Part shown: positions 1-7,856 of the stretch, piece after piece
Layout: every line of letters starts with the position of its first letter
Numbering within the stretch: the stretch's first letter is position 1
NCBI GenBank assembly: GCA_002335115.1
Contig: DDCR01000037.1
Span: 1 to 10,718, forward strand
DNA length: 10,718 bases
Direction of reading: 5' to 3'
Source: Oceanospirillaceae bacterium UBA2001
GTDB taxonomy: Bacteria; Pseudomonadota; Gammaproteobacteria; Pseudomonadales; Balneatricaceae
Program-made: the position numbers and the translations under genes
The notes under the pieces: model-generated
What the model was told of the DNA's origin: nothing
Seen by the model: only the letters and a program-made list of their open reading frames with translations
Databases searched by the model: none

Positions 1-714
<714 letters not shown>

Positions 715-795
715 TTACCCCTGCGCCTTGCTAGACAATATTGAACATGACCCATGTCAGACTCAGGCCAACGATGTTACAAGGCTTTCACGCCA

Positions 796-1911
796 CTAGC
801 CATCCTCAAAGAAATTTTTCACACCTTCAAACCAAGACGATTTTTTAGGTGAATGCTTACCTTTAGTTGCTTCCATTGTGTCATGGAATTTGCGCAATAA
901 GTCTTTTTGCTCTTTGTTTAGATGCACCGGCGTTTCAACAGCCACACGGCACATGAGGTCGCCTTGACCACCCCCCCGCACTTGAGTTACGCCCTTACCA
1001 CGCAAGCGGAACATTTTACCACTTTGAGCACCTTCAGGAATTTTTAACTTAACACGGCCATCTAATGTTGGCACTTCAATTTCGCCACCCAAAGCCGCAT
1101 CGGTAAAACTAATAGGGACCTCACAGTATAAATTTTTGCCATCGCGGGTGAATATCTTATGCTCTCGCACAGACACTTGCACATATAGGTCGCCACTTGG
1201 GCCCCCATGACCGCCAGCTTCGCCTTCGCCTGTTAAACGAATACGATCACCCGTATCCACACCAGGTGGGATTTTAACTGACAGGGTTTTATATTCCTGC
1301 ACTCGGCCTTCACCATGACAAGAACCACAGGGGCTACTAATCACCTTACCGTTGCCATGACAAGTTGGGCAGGCTTGCTGCACCGAGAAAAAACCTTGCT
1401 GCATGCGCACTTGCCCTTGGCCATTACAGGTGCTACAGGTCTTACTGCTGGTACCAGGTTTAGCACCAGAACCATCACAGGGTTTACACTCAACTTGCGT
1501 CGGTATACGAATTTCTTCTGTAGTGCCACGCACGGCCTGCTCAAGGTTCAAATCCATGGTGTAACGCAGGTCAGAACCACGCTGCACACTGGATCGGCCA
1601 CCACCTCCGGCGCCACCAAAAATGTCACCAAACATATCACCAAATACATCACCAAAACCCGCGCCAGCGCCGCCTCGAGCATTGGGATCAACACCCGCAT
1701 GACCATATTGATCATAGGCGCCTTTCTTTTGGTCGTCTGAAAGTATCTCGTAAGCTTCGTTCACTTCTTTAAAACTCGCTTCTGCAGCCTTATCGCCCGG
1801 ATTACGATCAGGGTGATACTTCATCGCCATGCGGCGAAAAGCTTTTTTAATTTCTTTTTTATCGGTGCCTTTGGCCACGCCAAGAACTTCGTAAAAATCG
1901 CGTTTAGACAT
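796..1911 (-). CDS. dnaJ: chaperone DnaJ (Hsp40)
   Basis: Co-chaperone that delivers unfolded clients to DnaK and stimulates its ATPase in the cytoplasm. It has 371 residues, close to E. coli (376). The order is classical type I. The J domain is at 1-70 with HPD at 33-35. A Gly/Phe-rich linker runs from about 75 to 106. A zinc domain carries four CxxCxGxG repeats, with cysteine pairs at 142/145, 159/162, 181/184 and 195/198. C-terminal substrate-binding beta domains follow to the end. The frame opens further upstream at 1962, but the family N-terminus [11 protein letters not shown] begins at 1911, so that start is chosen; GGA lies upstream as a modest ribosome site. It follows dnaK by 120 bp in the same direction, with a hairpin in the gap. 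All key residues are present. Confidence 0.97.
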   Translation of the reverse strand: MSKRDFYEVLGVAKGTDKKEIKKAFRRMAMKYHPDRNPGDKAAEASFKEVNEAYEILSDDQKKGAYDQYGHAGVDPNARGGAGAGFGDVFGDMFGDIFGGAGGGGRSSVQRGSDLRYTMDLNLEQAVRGTTEEIRIPTQVECKPCDGSGAKPGTSSKTCSTCNGQGQVRMQQGFFSVQQACPTCHGNGKVISSPCGSCHGEGRVQEYKTLSVKIPPGVDTGDRIRLTGEGEAGGHGGPSGDLYVQVSVREHKIFTRDGKNLYCEVPISFTDAALGGEIEVPTLDGRVKLKIPEGAQSGKMFRLRGKGVTQVRGGGQGDLMCRVAVETPVHLNKEQKDLLRKFHDTMEATKGKHSPKKSSWFEGVKNFFEDG

Positions 1912-1963
1912 AGTTATTCCACTGAGCTTCTGATGTATTTTTACCACTAGAAGCAGATACAAG

Positions 1964-1987
1964 AACGCAGGGCATAAGCCCCGCGTT
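1964..1987 (-). promoter_or_regulatory. RNA hairpin between dnaK and dnaJ
   Basis: A 10-bp inverted repeat with arms 1964-1973 and 1978-1987 surrounds a 4-base loop. Read as minus-strand RNA, all ten pairs form, including one G-U. Read as plus-strand RNA the same position is an A-C mismatch, so the structure suits the operon transcript. No U-run follows directly, so I read it as a processing, stability or partial attenuation element between dnaK and dnaJ rather than a full terminator. Confidence 0.5.
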
Positions 1988-2031
1988 ATAAAATTGCGCC
2001 TTAACCAAGAGGCACTAGCAGGCGTATACGC

Positions 2032-3960
2032 TTACTTTTTGTCTTCATCTTTAGCTTCATCTTTCACTTCCTCAAACTCTGCATCAACTGCATCATCTGC
2101 ACCCGCGTCTCCTGAAGCTTCGGCATCACCTTGAGCTGCCGCATCTTCAGCATACATTTTTTGAGCAATAGCAGCTGAGGCTTCCGTTAAAGCAGCAGTT
2201 GCAGTTTCGATAGCTTCTTTGTCTTCACCTTTTAAGGCTTCTTCGAGCGCATCAATGGCTGTTTGCATAGCCGCCTTTTCTTCGTCTGTGACTTTGTCAC
2301 CTGCTTCTTCAATCATCTTCTTTGACGAGTGAACCATGCCATCGGCTGTATTGCGAGCCTGCACCATTTCTTCAAACTTTTGGTCTTCTGCAGCATTCGC
2401 CTCAGCATCTTGTACCATTTGTTCAATTTCTTCATCGCTCAAGCCAGAGGACGCTTTAATGATGATGGACTGCTCTTTACCGGTACCTTTGTCTTTAGCA
2501 GACACATTCAAGATTCCGTTAGCGTCAATGTCGAAGCTCACTTCAATTTGTGGCATGCCACGCGGCGCTGGAGGAATATCGCTCAGATCAAAACGCCCTA
2601 AAGACTTATTCTGCGTGGCTTGCTTACGCTCACCTTGGCACACGTGGATAGTAACCGCTGCCTGATTATCGTCTGCCGTAGAGAATACCTGCGATTTTTT
2701 GGTTGGAATAGTGGTGTTCCTGTCGATGACCGAAGTCATGACGCCACCCATGGTTTCAATACCTAAAGTCAAAGGCGTCACGTCTAGTAACAACACATCG
2801 GTCACGTCGCCTGCCAATACGCCACCTTGGATGGCTGCACCCATGGCTACAGCTTCGTCAGGGTTCACGTCTTTACGTGGCTCTTTACCGAAGAAGCTGG
2901 TGACTTCAGTTTGCACTAAAGGCATGCGACTCTGGCCACCCACCATAATAACTTCATTAATCTCACTAGCATCTATGCCCGCATCTTTAAGCGCTTGGGC
3001 ACAGGGCTTTAACGTACCAGAAACCAAATCTTCAACCAAAGACTCTAATTTAGCCCGAGAGATTTTTACGTTTAAGTGCTTAGGGCCAGATGCATCTGCA
3101 GTAATGTAAGGCAGGTTAACATCTGTCTGACTTGAACTAGACAATTCAACCTTGGCTTTTTCTGCTGCTTCTTTAAGACGCTGCAGGGCCAAAGGGTCAT
3201 TATGCAGATCAATGCCAGACTCTTTCTTAAATTCCGCAGCCAAGAACTCTATTAAGCGCAGGTCGAAATCTTCACCACCCAAAAATGTGTCGCCATTGGT
3301 TGCTAATACTTCAAACTGCGTTTCACCATCGACGTCGGCAATTTCAATAATTGAAATATCAAAAGTACCACCACCTAGGTCGTACACAGCAATGGTAGAA
3401 TCACCGCGGCTCTTATCAAGTCCATAAGCCAATGCAGCTGCAGTTGGCTCGTTAATGATACGCTTCACGTCAAGGCCAGCAATACGGCCAGCGTCCTTAG
3501 TGGCCTGACGCTGCGAATCGTTAAAGTAAGCAGGCACGGTAATTACAGCCTCAGTCACAGCTTCACCTAAATAATCTTCAGCCGTTTTCTTCATCTTCTT
3601 CAAAATTTCAGCAGACACCTGCGGTGGGGCTTTGCTCTCGTCATTAACGTTAACCCATGCATCGCCATTATCAGCCGCCTCAATCTTGTAAGGCACCATT
3701 TTAATGTCTTTTTGCACGACTTCGTCTTTAAATTTTCGACCGATCAAACGTTTGATCGCAAATAAGGTATTTACCGGGTTAGTCACGGCCTGGCGCTTGG
3801 CAGACTGACCCACCAAGATTTCACCATCTGCTGCAAATGCAAAAATGGACGGGGTGGTGCGGTCGCCCTCAGCATTTTCGATTACTTTAGCGCTACCACC
3901 ATCTAAAACAGACACACATGAGTTGGTTGTGCCTAAGTCGATACCAATAATCTTTCCCAT
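2032..3960 (-). CDS. dnaK: chaperone DnaK (Hsp70)
   Basis: ATP-driven cytoplasmic chaperone working with DnaJ and GrpE, and in gammaproteobacteria the factor that holds sigma-32 in check. It has 642 residues. The nucleotide-binding domain (1 to about 385) shows GIDLGTTNS at 6-14, K70 and DLGGGTFD at 194-201 with T199, all at E. coli numbering. The interdomain linker VLLLD is at 389-393. The substrate-binding beta domain and helical lid follow. The tail is acidic and contains the usual EEVKD, then a further EAKDEDKK. The frame opens four codons earlier, but [10 protein letters not shown] is the family start, and GGAG seven bases upstream of the ATG at 3960 supports it. It lies 163 bp after grpE; that gap holds two dyads and a possible second heat-shock promoter. 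Confidence 0.98.
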   Translation of the reverse strand: MGKIIGIDLGTTNSCVSVLDGGSAKVIENAEGDRTTPSIFAFAADGEILVGQSAKRQAVTNPVNTLFAIKRLIGRKFKDEVVQKDIKMVPYKIEAADNGDAWVNVNDESKAPPQVSAEILKKMKKTAEDYLGEAVTEAVITVPAYFNDSQRQATKDAGRIAGLDVKRIINEPTAAALAYGLDKSRGDSTIAVYDLGGGTFDISIIEIADVDGETQFEVLATNGDTFLGGEDFDLRLIEFLAAEFKKESGIDLHNDPLALQRLKEAAEKAKVELSSSSQTDVNLPYITADASGPKHLNVKISRAKLESLVEDLVSGTLKPCAQALKDAGIDASEINEVIMVGGQSRMPLVQTEVTSFFGKEPRKDVNPDEAVAMGAAIQGGVLAGDVTDVLLLDVTPLTLGIETMGGVMTSVIDRNTTIPTKKSQVFSTADDNQAAVTIHVCQGERKQATQNKSLGRFDLSDIPPAPRGMPQIEVSFDIDANGILNVSAKDKGTGKEQSIIIKASSGLSDEEIEQMVQDAEANAAEDQKFEEMVQARNTADGMVHSSKKMIEEAGDKVTDEEKAAMQTAIDALEEALKGEDKEAIETATAALTEASAAIAQKMYAEDAAAQGDAEASGDAGADDAVDAEFEEVKDEAKDEDKK

Positions 3961-3982
3961 CAAAAACTCCAATTCTTAATTC

Positions 3983-3996
3983 ACCCTGTTCAGGGT
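3983..3996 (-). promoter_or_regulatory. small inverted repeat just upstream of the dnaK ribosome site
   Basis: Six-base arms (ACCCTG / CAGGGT) separated by two bases, centred about 30 bases before the dnaK start codon. In RNA the usable stem would be short because the loop needs more than two bases. It could be a weak leader hairpin or a protein-binding dyad. The function is inferred only from position. Confidence 0.3.
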
Positions 3997-4018
3997 TTTG
4001 ATTCAATTTTGCTCAGCC

Positions 4019-4060
4019 ACGCTAGCAGGGTTAGGTCAAATTTGACCTTGGGCTTAGCGT
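4019..4060 (-). promoter_or_regulatory. nested dyad in the dnaK leader with a perfect 16-bp palindrome
   Basis: AGGTCAAATTTGACCT at 4033-4048 is a perfect 16-bp palindrome. It is flanked by an outer inverted repeat, 4019-4026 against 4052-4060 (ACGCTAGC / GCTTAGCGT), with a single bulged base at 4054. As DNA it looks like a dimer operator. As RNA it can fold into a two-tier hairpin with an AAUU loop. It sits 59-100 bases before the dnaK start. I do not recognise the site as belonging to a known regulator. Confidence 0.45.
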
Positions 4061-4078
4061 TATTTGCTTGTGCTCTAT

Positions 4079-4104
4079 GTATGGCCTTTTGCTTCGATTA
4101 CAAG
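4079..4104 (-). promoter_or_regulatory. possible second sigma-32 promoter before dnaK
   Basis: On the minus strand CTTGTAA (4098-4104, six of seven to CTTGAAA) is followed after 11 bases by GGCCATAC (4079-4086), a partial match to CCCCATNT. The spacer is at the short end of the accepted range. It would give a dnaK-dnaJ transcript without grpE whose leader contains the nested dyad. It is much weaker than the promoter before grpE. Confidence 0.3.
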
Positions 4105-4123
4105 TTAAAAAGCCGTAATTTTT

Positions 4124-4693
4124 CTATTTAGAAACCACAACCATGGCTGGGCGCACAAGACGTCCATTTAAGGTGTAGCCTTTTTGGAAAACCTCCATCA
4201 CTGTGTTGGGCTCTAAATCTGGATTAGGCACCGCTGTCATGGCCTCATGAAGTTCTGGATCAAAGGGCTCGCCATGAGGATCTAACTGGTCTACGTTAAA
4301 CTTTTTGAGACCACTTAAGAGCATCTTTTGGCTCATTTCGACACCTTCAAGCAACACTTCTAGGCTTGCGCCCTCAACGCCAGCAGCGTCAATTGCACGG
4401 CTGAGGTTATCCAACAAAGAAACCACTTCTGTCATGAGTTTTTCTTGGCCAAATTTATGCGCCTTAGCCACATCTTGCTCACTACGACGGCGAATATTCT
4501 GCACATCGGCTTGGGCTCGCAACACGTCTGCCTGTTGTTCATCTATTCTAGCCAAGGCAAGTTCTAGCTCGGCCTGGACTGACTCAACAGTAAGCTCTTG
4601 TAAAACGTCTTCAACAGGCGTTTCAACACTTTCTTCAGCCCCATTGATTTCTATTTCAACTGCAGTTTCAGATGGCTGGTCTTGCTCGTTCAT
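4124..4693 (-). CDS. grpE: nucleotide exchange factor GrpE
   Basis: Releases ADP from DnaK and so resets the chaperone cycle; acts as a homodimer in the cytoplasm. It has 189 residues (E. coli 197). An acidic disordered N-terminus (1-35) leads into a long charged helix suited to coiled coil (about 38-95). The four-helix region follows, then the beta domain with the family signature FDPELHEAM (144-152) and VFQKGYTLNGRLVRPAMVVV (168-187). The ATG at 4693 follows GGGAG with six bases of spacing. It is the first gene of grpE-dnaK-dnaJ, about 55 bases downstream of the expected start point of the sigma-32 promoter. Its stop codon lies inside a small palindrome (4121-4134). Confidence 0.97.
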   Translation of the reverse strand: MNEQDQPSETAVEIEINGAEESVETPVEDVLQELTVESVQAELELALARIDEQQADVLRAQADVQNIRRRSEQDVAKAHKFGQEKLMTEVVSLLDNLSRAIDAAGVEGASLEVLLEGVEMSQKMLLSGLKKFNVDQLDPHGEPFDPELHEAMTAVPNPDLEPNTVMEVFQKGYTLNGRLVRPAMVVVSK

Positions 4694-4754
4694 TCGCGTC
4701 TCCCTTGTAATAACTTTCGCAACCTTTACCTCAAGGCCACTTGACTGCCAATGT

Positions 4755-4782
4755 ATATGGGGACACCAACGCGTGATTCAAG
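4755..4782 (-). promoter_or_regulatory. heat-shock (sigma-32) promoter of grpE-dnaK-dnaJ
   Basis: On the minus strand, -35 CTTGAA (4777-4782) and -10 CCCCATAT (4755-4762) are separated by 14 bases. This is a near-perfect fit to the RpoH consensus of enteric and pseudomonad bacteria. The expected start point is near 4747. It drives exactly the operon expected for such a promoter. Confidence 0.85.
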
Positions 4783-4797
4783 CAATTTTGACTCGCT

Positions 4798-4825
4798 TTT
4801 ATAGGCTTTTAAAAAAAAATAACAA
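4798..4825 (-). promoter_or_regulatory. possible sigma-70 promoter upstream of grpE
   Basis: Minus-strand TTGTTA (4820-4825) and TATAAA (4798-4803) are separated by 16 bases that include nine consecutive T. It could give basal chaperone expression independent of sigma-32. The -35 matches only four of six bases. Confidence 0.35.
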
Positions 4826-4839
4826 AGCCACTTCAAAAA

Positions 4840-4859
4840 TACTGGACATAACAACAGTA
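4840..4859 (+). promoter_or_regulatory. LexA box 1 of recN
   Basis: TACTGGACATAACAACAGTA is a 20-bp SOS box with CTG-N10-CAG and symmetric TACTG/CAGTA ends. It overlaps the recN -35 element, so bound LexA would exclude RNA polymerase. recN is a known LexA target in E. coli. Confidence 0.85.
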
Positions 4860-4870
4860 CTGGTTATAAT
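4843..4870 (+). promoter_or_regulatory. sigma-70 promoter of recN
   Basis: -35 TGGACA (4843-4848, five of six) and a consensus -10 TATAAT (4865-4870) are 16 bases apart. The expected start point near 4877 gives a leader of about 25 bases. Both core elements lie inside the two LexA boxes. Confidence 0.8.
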
Positions 4871-4877
4871 GCCAGCA
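4858..4877 (+). promoter_or_regulatory. LexA box 2 of recN
   Basis: TACTGGTTATAATGCCAGCA again has CTG-N10-CAG, starts exactly 18 bp after box 1 and shares two bases with it. It covers the -10 hexamer. Its right half (CAGCA) departs slightly from consensus, so it is probably the weaker site. Confidence 0.65.
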
Positions 4878-4901
4878 TAATAATTCACCGGAGCAGCCCC
4901 C

Positions 4902-6584
4902 ATGTTGCAACAGCTAATTGTTCATCACTACACTCTAGTCGATTTCTTACACTTGGATTTTAGCCATAAAATGACCGCCATTAGCGGTGAAACAGGTGCT
5001 GGAAAATCCATACTACTAGGCGCACTTGGTTTAACCTTAGGCGATAGAGCTGAATCCGGTTGTGTTCGCCAAGGCGCTGAAAAGGCTGACATCCACGCAG
5101 TTTTTGACCTAAGCCAACTGCCACAGGTAAAAGATTATTTATCAGCCAAACATCTGGCGGCACCTGAAGATCCAGATACCTGCATACTGCGCCGTATTGT
5201 TAATCAGGACGGCCGCTCTAGGGGCTATATTAATGGCAACCCAGTCAATATCGCTGCGCTCAGGGAACTTGGTAAACAGCTGATCAACATACATGGTCAG
5301 CATGAGCACCAGCACCTACTGGGCAGAGATAGTCACCAAACTTTATTAGACGCCTTTGGAAATTACCCAAAAAAACAAGAGTCCGTAGCCGCAATTAGCC
5401 ATGCATGGCTTGAGTTCGACCGTCAGATCAAGGCCCTCACCGGTGGCCAACAGCTGTCTGAAGCCGAACAACAACTTTTGCAGTATCAAGTGGATGAGCT
5501 TGAACAGTTGAGCCTGTTAGATAATGAGCTATTGGCTTTAGAGCAAGAACACAAGCAACGTGCCAATGCAGACCAATTGCTTCAAGCAGTGCGCAACACT
5601 CTGCCTGATAACCCGCTGGGAGACGACCCCGCGGCCTGTTTGCAACGCTGGCAACAGCAACTGCAAAACTTTAGCCAGCATAGCCCTCACCTGCAATCGG
5701 CAGTGGACATGCTAGCTAGCGCCTCCATACAAATAGAAGAAAGTCAGATTGAATTACAAAATTTTCTGCAGGGGTTCGATGAAGACCCCGCTCGACTGCA
5801 AACACTAGAGCACCGTTTAGATCAGATTTATAGCATGGCAAGAAAACACAAGATTCAAGCGGCAGATCTACCAGAACATTTGGGGCTATTACAACAGCAA
5901 TTGCAACAGAATCAAGATCAAGAGGGGCAGCTAGAAGCCATTCATGAGCAGCAAACTGCCCTCACAGAAGCATACGATGCTGCAGCCTCCAGCCTTACTA
6001 AAGCAAGACAAACAGCAGCCAAACACCTCGAAAAGGCAGTGGGTGAACAACTGACTTTGTTAGGCATGCCCAACTGCCGATTAGAGCTAAGTCTACAAAC
6101 CAAGTCAGACTCTCGCTTGCAGCCACAGGGGCGGGATGACATAGAAATTCTTATCAGCACCAACCCGGGCCAAAGTGCCAAACCCTTGGCCAAGATCGCG
6201 TCTGGAGGTGAGTTATCTCGCATTAGTTTAGCCATACAGGTGGTCATCGCAACGACTAGTATCACCCCCAGTCTCATCTTCGATGAGGTGGATGTGGGTA
6301 TAGGTGGCGCGACCGCAGAGATTGTGGGCCGACTATTATCTCAGCTAGGCCAACACTGCCAATTGTTATGCATCACCCACCTACCTCAGGTGGCGAGTCA
6401 AGCCCAGCATCATTTGCAGGTAAGTAAGTCCAACAATGGTGAAGCCACACAAACCCAAGTATCGGCTTTAGATGAAGATCAAAGAATACAAGAAATTGCA
6501 CGCATGCTAGGCGGGGTTAAGCTGACCCAACAAACGCTAGCTCACGCCAAAGAAATGTTGGGTACGGGCGCGTTGCTGCACTAA
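4902..6584 (+). CDS. recN: DNA repair ATPase RecN
   Basis: SMC-like ATPase that helps repair double-strand breaks by recombination. It has 560 residues (E. coli 553). The Walker A loop GETGAGKS is at 29-36. The middle, about 155-375, is rich in Gln and Leu and suited to the antiparallel coiled coil. The ABC signature SGGELSR is at 434-440, Walker B SLIFDEVD at 457-464, and the switch His in CITHLPQVASQ at H493. The ATG at 4902 follows GGAG (4890-4893) with eight bases of spacing. Regulation is clearly SOS, from the two LexA boxes over its promoter. E. coli RecN ends in a Leu-Ala-Ala ClpXP degron; this protein ends GALLH, so that tail is not conserved. It faces convergent fur across a hairpin. 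Confidence 0.97.
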   Translation: MLQQLIVHHYTLVDFLHLDFSHKMTAISGETGAGKSILLGALGLTLGDRAESGCVRQGAEKADIHAVFDLSQLPQVKDYLSAKHLAAPEDPDTCILRRIVNQDGRSRGYINGNPVNIAALRELGKQLINIHGQHEHQHLLGRDSHQTLLDAFGNYPKKQESVAAISHAWLEFDRQIKALTGGQQLSEAEQQLLQYQVDELEQLSLLDNELLALEQEHKQRANADQLLQAVRNTLPDNPLGDDPAACLQRWQQQLQNFSQHSPHLQSAVDMLASASIQIEESQIELQNFLQGFDEDPARLQTLEHRLDQIYSMARKHKIQAADLPEHLGLLQQQLQQNQDQEGQLEAIHEQQTALTEAYDAAASSLTKARQTAAKHLEKAVGEQLTLLGMPNCRLELSLQTKSDSRLQPQGRDDIEILISTNPGQSAKPLAKIASGGELSRISLAIQVVIATTSITPSLIFDEVDVGIGGATAEIVGRLLSQLGQHCQLLCITHLPQVASQAQHHLQVSKSNNGEATQTQVSALDEDQRIQEIARMLGGVKLTQQTLAHAKEMLGTGALLH

Positions 6585-6642
6585 CTCCAAACCCACACTC
6601 TAAATTAGGGTTAGACTGGGATTGGATTATAATAGATTGAGC

Positions 6643-6677
6643 TAATATTGATGGCTAAGGCTTGGCCATCAATATTA
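6643..6677. terminator. long hairpin between convergent recN and fur
   Basis: Arms TAATATTGATGGC (6643-6655) and GCCATCAATATTA (6665-6677) are perfectly complementary over 13 bp. Two A-T pairs and one G-T can extend the stem to leave a GGC loop. It sits midway between the two gene ends, the usual place for a bidirectional terminator. Neither strand has a run of T after it, so termination may be weak, or it may protect both 3' ends. Confidence 0.55.
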
Positions 6678-6687
6678 TTACATAGAG

Positions 6688-7098
6688 TTAGTCTTTACTA
6701 ACGCCATACAAATATACAGTACGACTCGTGAGTTCGTAACCTAATTCTGCTGCAATCTCTTCTAAACGCTTGTTAAGCATGGGATCATTAAATTCCTTAA
6801 TGCGCCCTGATTTAATACATACAATATGGTCATGACTACTTTCAGTAGCCAACTCAAATACCGAGTTACCCCCTTCAAAATGATGACGCACCACCAAGCC
6901 CGCTGCTTCAAACTGGGTTAACACACGATAAACTGTAGCTAAGCCAACGTCTTCACCTTGCTCCATGAGCAGTTTGTAAATATCTTCAGCACTCCAGTGG
7001 TCACCTTCTGTTGCTTGTTCCAACATCTGGTAGATTTTGACACGGGGCAGGGTCACTTTTAAACCTGCTTTGCGTAATTCTTGACTTTCTGTCGCCAT
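6688..7098 (-). CDS. fur: ferric uptake regulator Fur
   Basis: Iron-responsive repressor that, with Fe(II), binds operators of iron-uptake genes. It has 136 residues. The N-terminal winged-helix domain includes AGLKVTLPRVKI (11-22) and the recognition segment GLATVYRVL (52-60). The C-terminal dimerisation domain begins near 84. The regulatory metal site is intact by alignment with E. coli: H34, E82, H91 and E102 (E. coli H33, E81, H90, E101). The other site is not: positions equal to E. coli H87, E108 and H125 are S88, N109 and R126, leaving only D90. There is one Cys (C94) where E. coli has CxxC, as in Pseudomonas, and no His/Cys-rich tail. The ATG at 7098 has only a weak upstream AGAG. No Fur box is obvious in the 79-bp gap to bamE. 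Confidence 0.95.
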   Translation of the reverse strand: MATESQELRKAGLKVTLPRVKIYQMLEQATEGDHWSAEDIYKLLMEQGEDVGLATVYRVLTQFEAAGLVVRHHFEGGNSVFELATESSHDHIVCIKSGRIKEFNDPMLNKRLEEIAAELGYELTSRTVYLYGVSKD

Positions 7099-7114
7099 AG
7101 TAATGGTTACACTC

Positions 7115-7143
7115 TTTAGACTATTGTGGGATTCAGGTATGAT
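7115..7143 (+). promoter_or_regulatory. candidate bamE promoter
   Basis: TTTAGA (7115-7120) and TATGAT (7138-7143) are 17 bases apart, giving four and five matches to the sigma-70 hexamers. The predicted start point is about 28 bases before the bamE ATG. It lies in the 79-bp gap shared with divergent fur; I could not pick out a convincing fur promoter there. Confidence 0.35.
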
Positions 7144-7177
7144 TCTGAGCTAACGTCTATACACACAGAATTGGCTA

Positions 7178-7498
7178 ATGAAACGCTATCTTATCACGTC
7201 TCTTTTTATCGCGCTTACTAGTGGTTGCTCCACTATGGAAAGTCTAACATTTCCCAGTGTTCATAAAATTGATGTTCAGCAGGGTAATCTCATCACCGAT
7301 GAGATGGTAGAATTACTGCGGCCTGGGTTAACCAAGAAACAGGTGCAGTATGTCATGGGCACCCCCTTAATAGTAGATACCTTTAACCCCAATCACTGGG
7401 ACTACGTTTACCAATATCGTTTTGGTGACGGCGCCATTGAAGATCGAAAACTAAGGGTTATTTTTGATCAAGGCCGTGTCGTCACCATCGATCAATAG
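7178..7498 (+). CDS. bamE: outer membrane assembly lipoprotein BamE (SmpA/OmlA)
   Basis: Small lipoprotein subunit of the BAM complex, which folds beta-barrel proteins into the outer membrane; it faces the periplasm. It has 106 residues (E. coli 113). The N-terminus MKRYLITSLFIALTSGC is a lipoprotein signal with C17 as the lipidated residue; the lipobox has Thr at -3 rather than the usual Leu. The SmpA/OmlA fold follows: the helix LLRPGLTKKQVQYVMGTP (47-64), then strands with WDYVYQYRF (74-82) and LRVIFDQGRV. The ribosome site is weak. The position between fur and rnfH-ratA is the pseudomonad arrangement. The stop lies inside a small hairpin shared with convergent rnfH. Confidence 0.95.
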   Translation: MKRYLITSLFIALTSGCSTMESLTFPSVHKIDVQQGNLITDEMVELLRPGLTKKQVQYVMGTPLIVDTFNPNHWDYVYQYRFGDGAIEDRKLRVIFDQGRVVTIDQ

Positions 7499-7499
7499 C

Positions 7500-7523
7500 T
7501 TGAGAAATAAACAATTTCCTCAA
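7500..7523. terminator. weak hairpin shared by bamE and rnfH ends
   Basis: TTGAGAAAT and ATTTCCTCAA can pair with one bulged base around a 5-base loop. It fills the 21-bp gap between the convergent stop codons. No T-run follows on either strand, so it is at best a weak bidirectional terminator. Confidence 0.35.
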
Positions 7524-7849
7524 TCAACTTGCTTTGCCTGCTTGGCTTTGTCTGCTGCTTTGGTCGCTCGGTTAGCTCTAGCCACCTTAGGATCGATAGT
7601 CAGCGGGCGGTATATCTCTACCCGCTGACCCTGCGTGATTTTTTCTTCTTGGGGCTTTTTAACGGCTTTACCAAAAATGCCCAATGGAGTTCCAGTAAGT
7701 TCTAAACCCTCAAAGTGGTCAGTAATGCCTGACAGTATAGCTGCATCATATACGGTAGTGCCTTGGGGCACTTTTAAGGCGATGATTTTTTGTTCATCTG
7801 GGAGCGCGAATGCCACCTCCACATGTATCATGTCTGTTGATTCTGTCAC
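7520..7849 (-). CDS. rnfH: RnfH family protein (ubiquitin-like fold)
   Basis: Small conserved protein of the RnfH/YfjF family, paired with ratA in many gammaproteobacteria; its exact role is not settled. Family features are HVEVAFALPDEQ near the start, the hydrophobic stretch GTTVYDAAILSGI, GIFGKAV and the signature VEIYRPLTIDPK, then a basic Ala/Lys tail. The frame is open up to 7930 inside ratA, but that extension (with WW and PP) is not family-like. I chose the GTG at 7849, seven bases after the ratA stop, because GTGAG lies six bases before it; this gives 109 residues. The ATG at 7831 (103 residues) is the alternative and is closer to the E. coli length of 96 but lacks a ribosome site. 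Almost certainly co-transcribed with ratA. Confidence 0.9.
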   Translation of the reverse strand: MTESTDMIHVEVAFALPDEQKIIALKVPQGTTVYDAAILSGITDHFEGLELTGTPLGIFGKAVKKPQEEKITQGQRVEIYRPLTIDPKVARANRATKAADKAKQAKQVD

Positions 7850-7856
7850 GTTGTTC

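Noticed and set aside
1315..1740. 141-codon plus-strand frame inside dnaJ
   Set aside because: Shadow of the dnaJ zinc-finger and Gly-rich region; low-complexity Thr/Ala composition and no family resemblance.
2329..3427. Several plus-strand open frames opposite dnaK (90-136 codons)
   Set aside because: All lie within the dnaK coding frame, with no ribosome sites or recognisable domains; typical shadows of a highly biased gene.
4305..4880. 191-codon plus-strand frame overlapping grpE and running into the recN promoter
   Set aside because: Ser/Thr-rich shadow of grpE; its end covers the sigma-32 promoter and LexA boxes, which are far better supported.
7099..7177. Search for a Fur box giving fur autoregulation in the fur-bamE gap
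   Set aside because: No stretch resembles the 19-bp GATAATGATAATCATTATC pattern convincingly.
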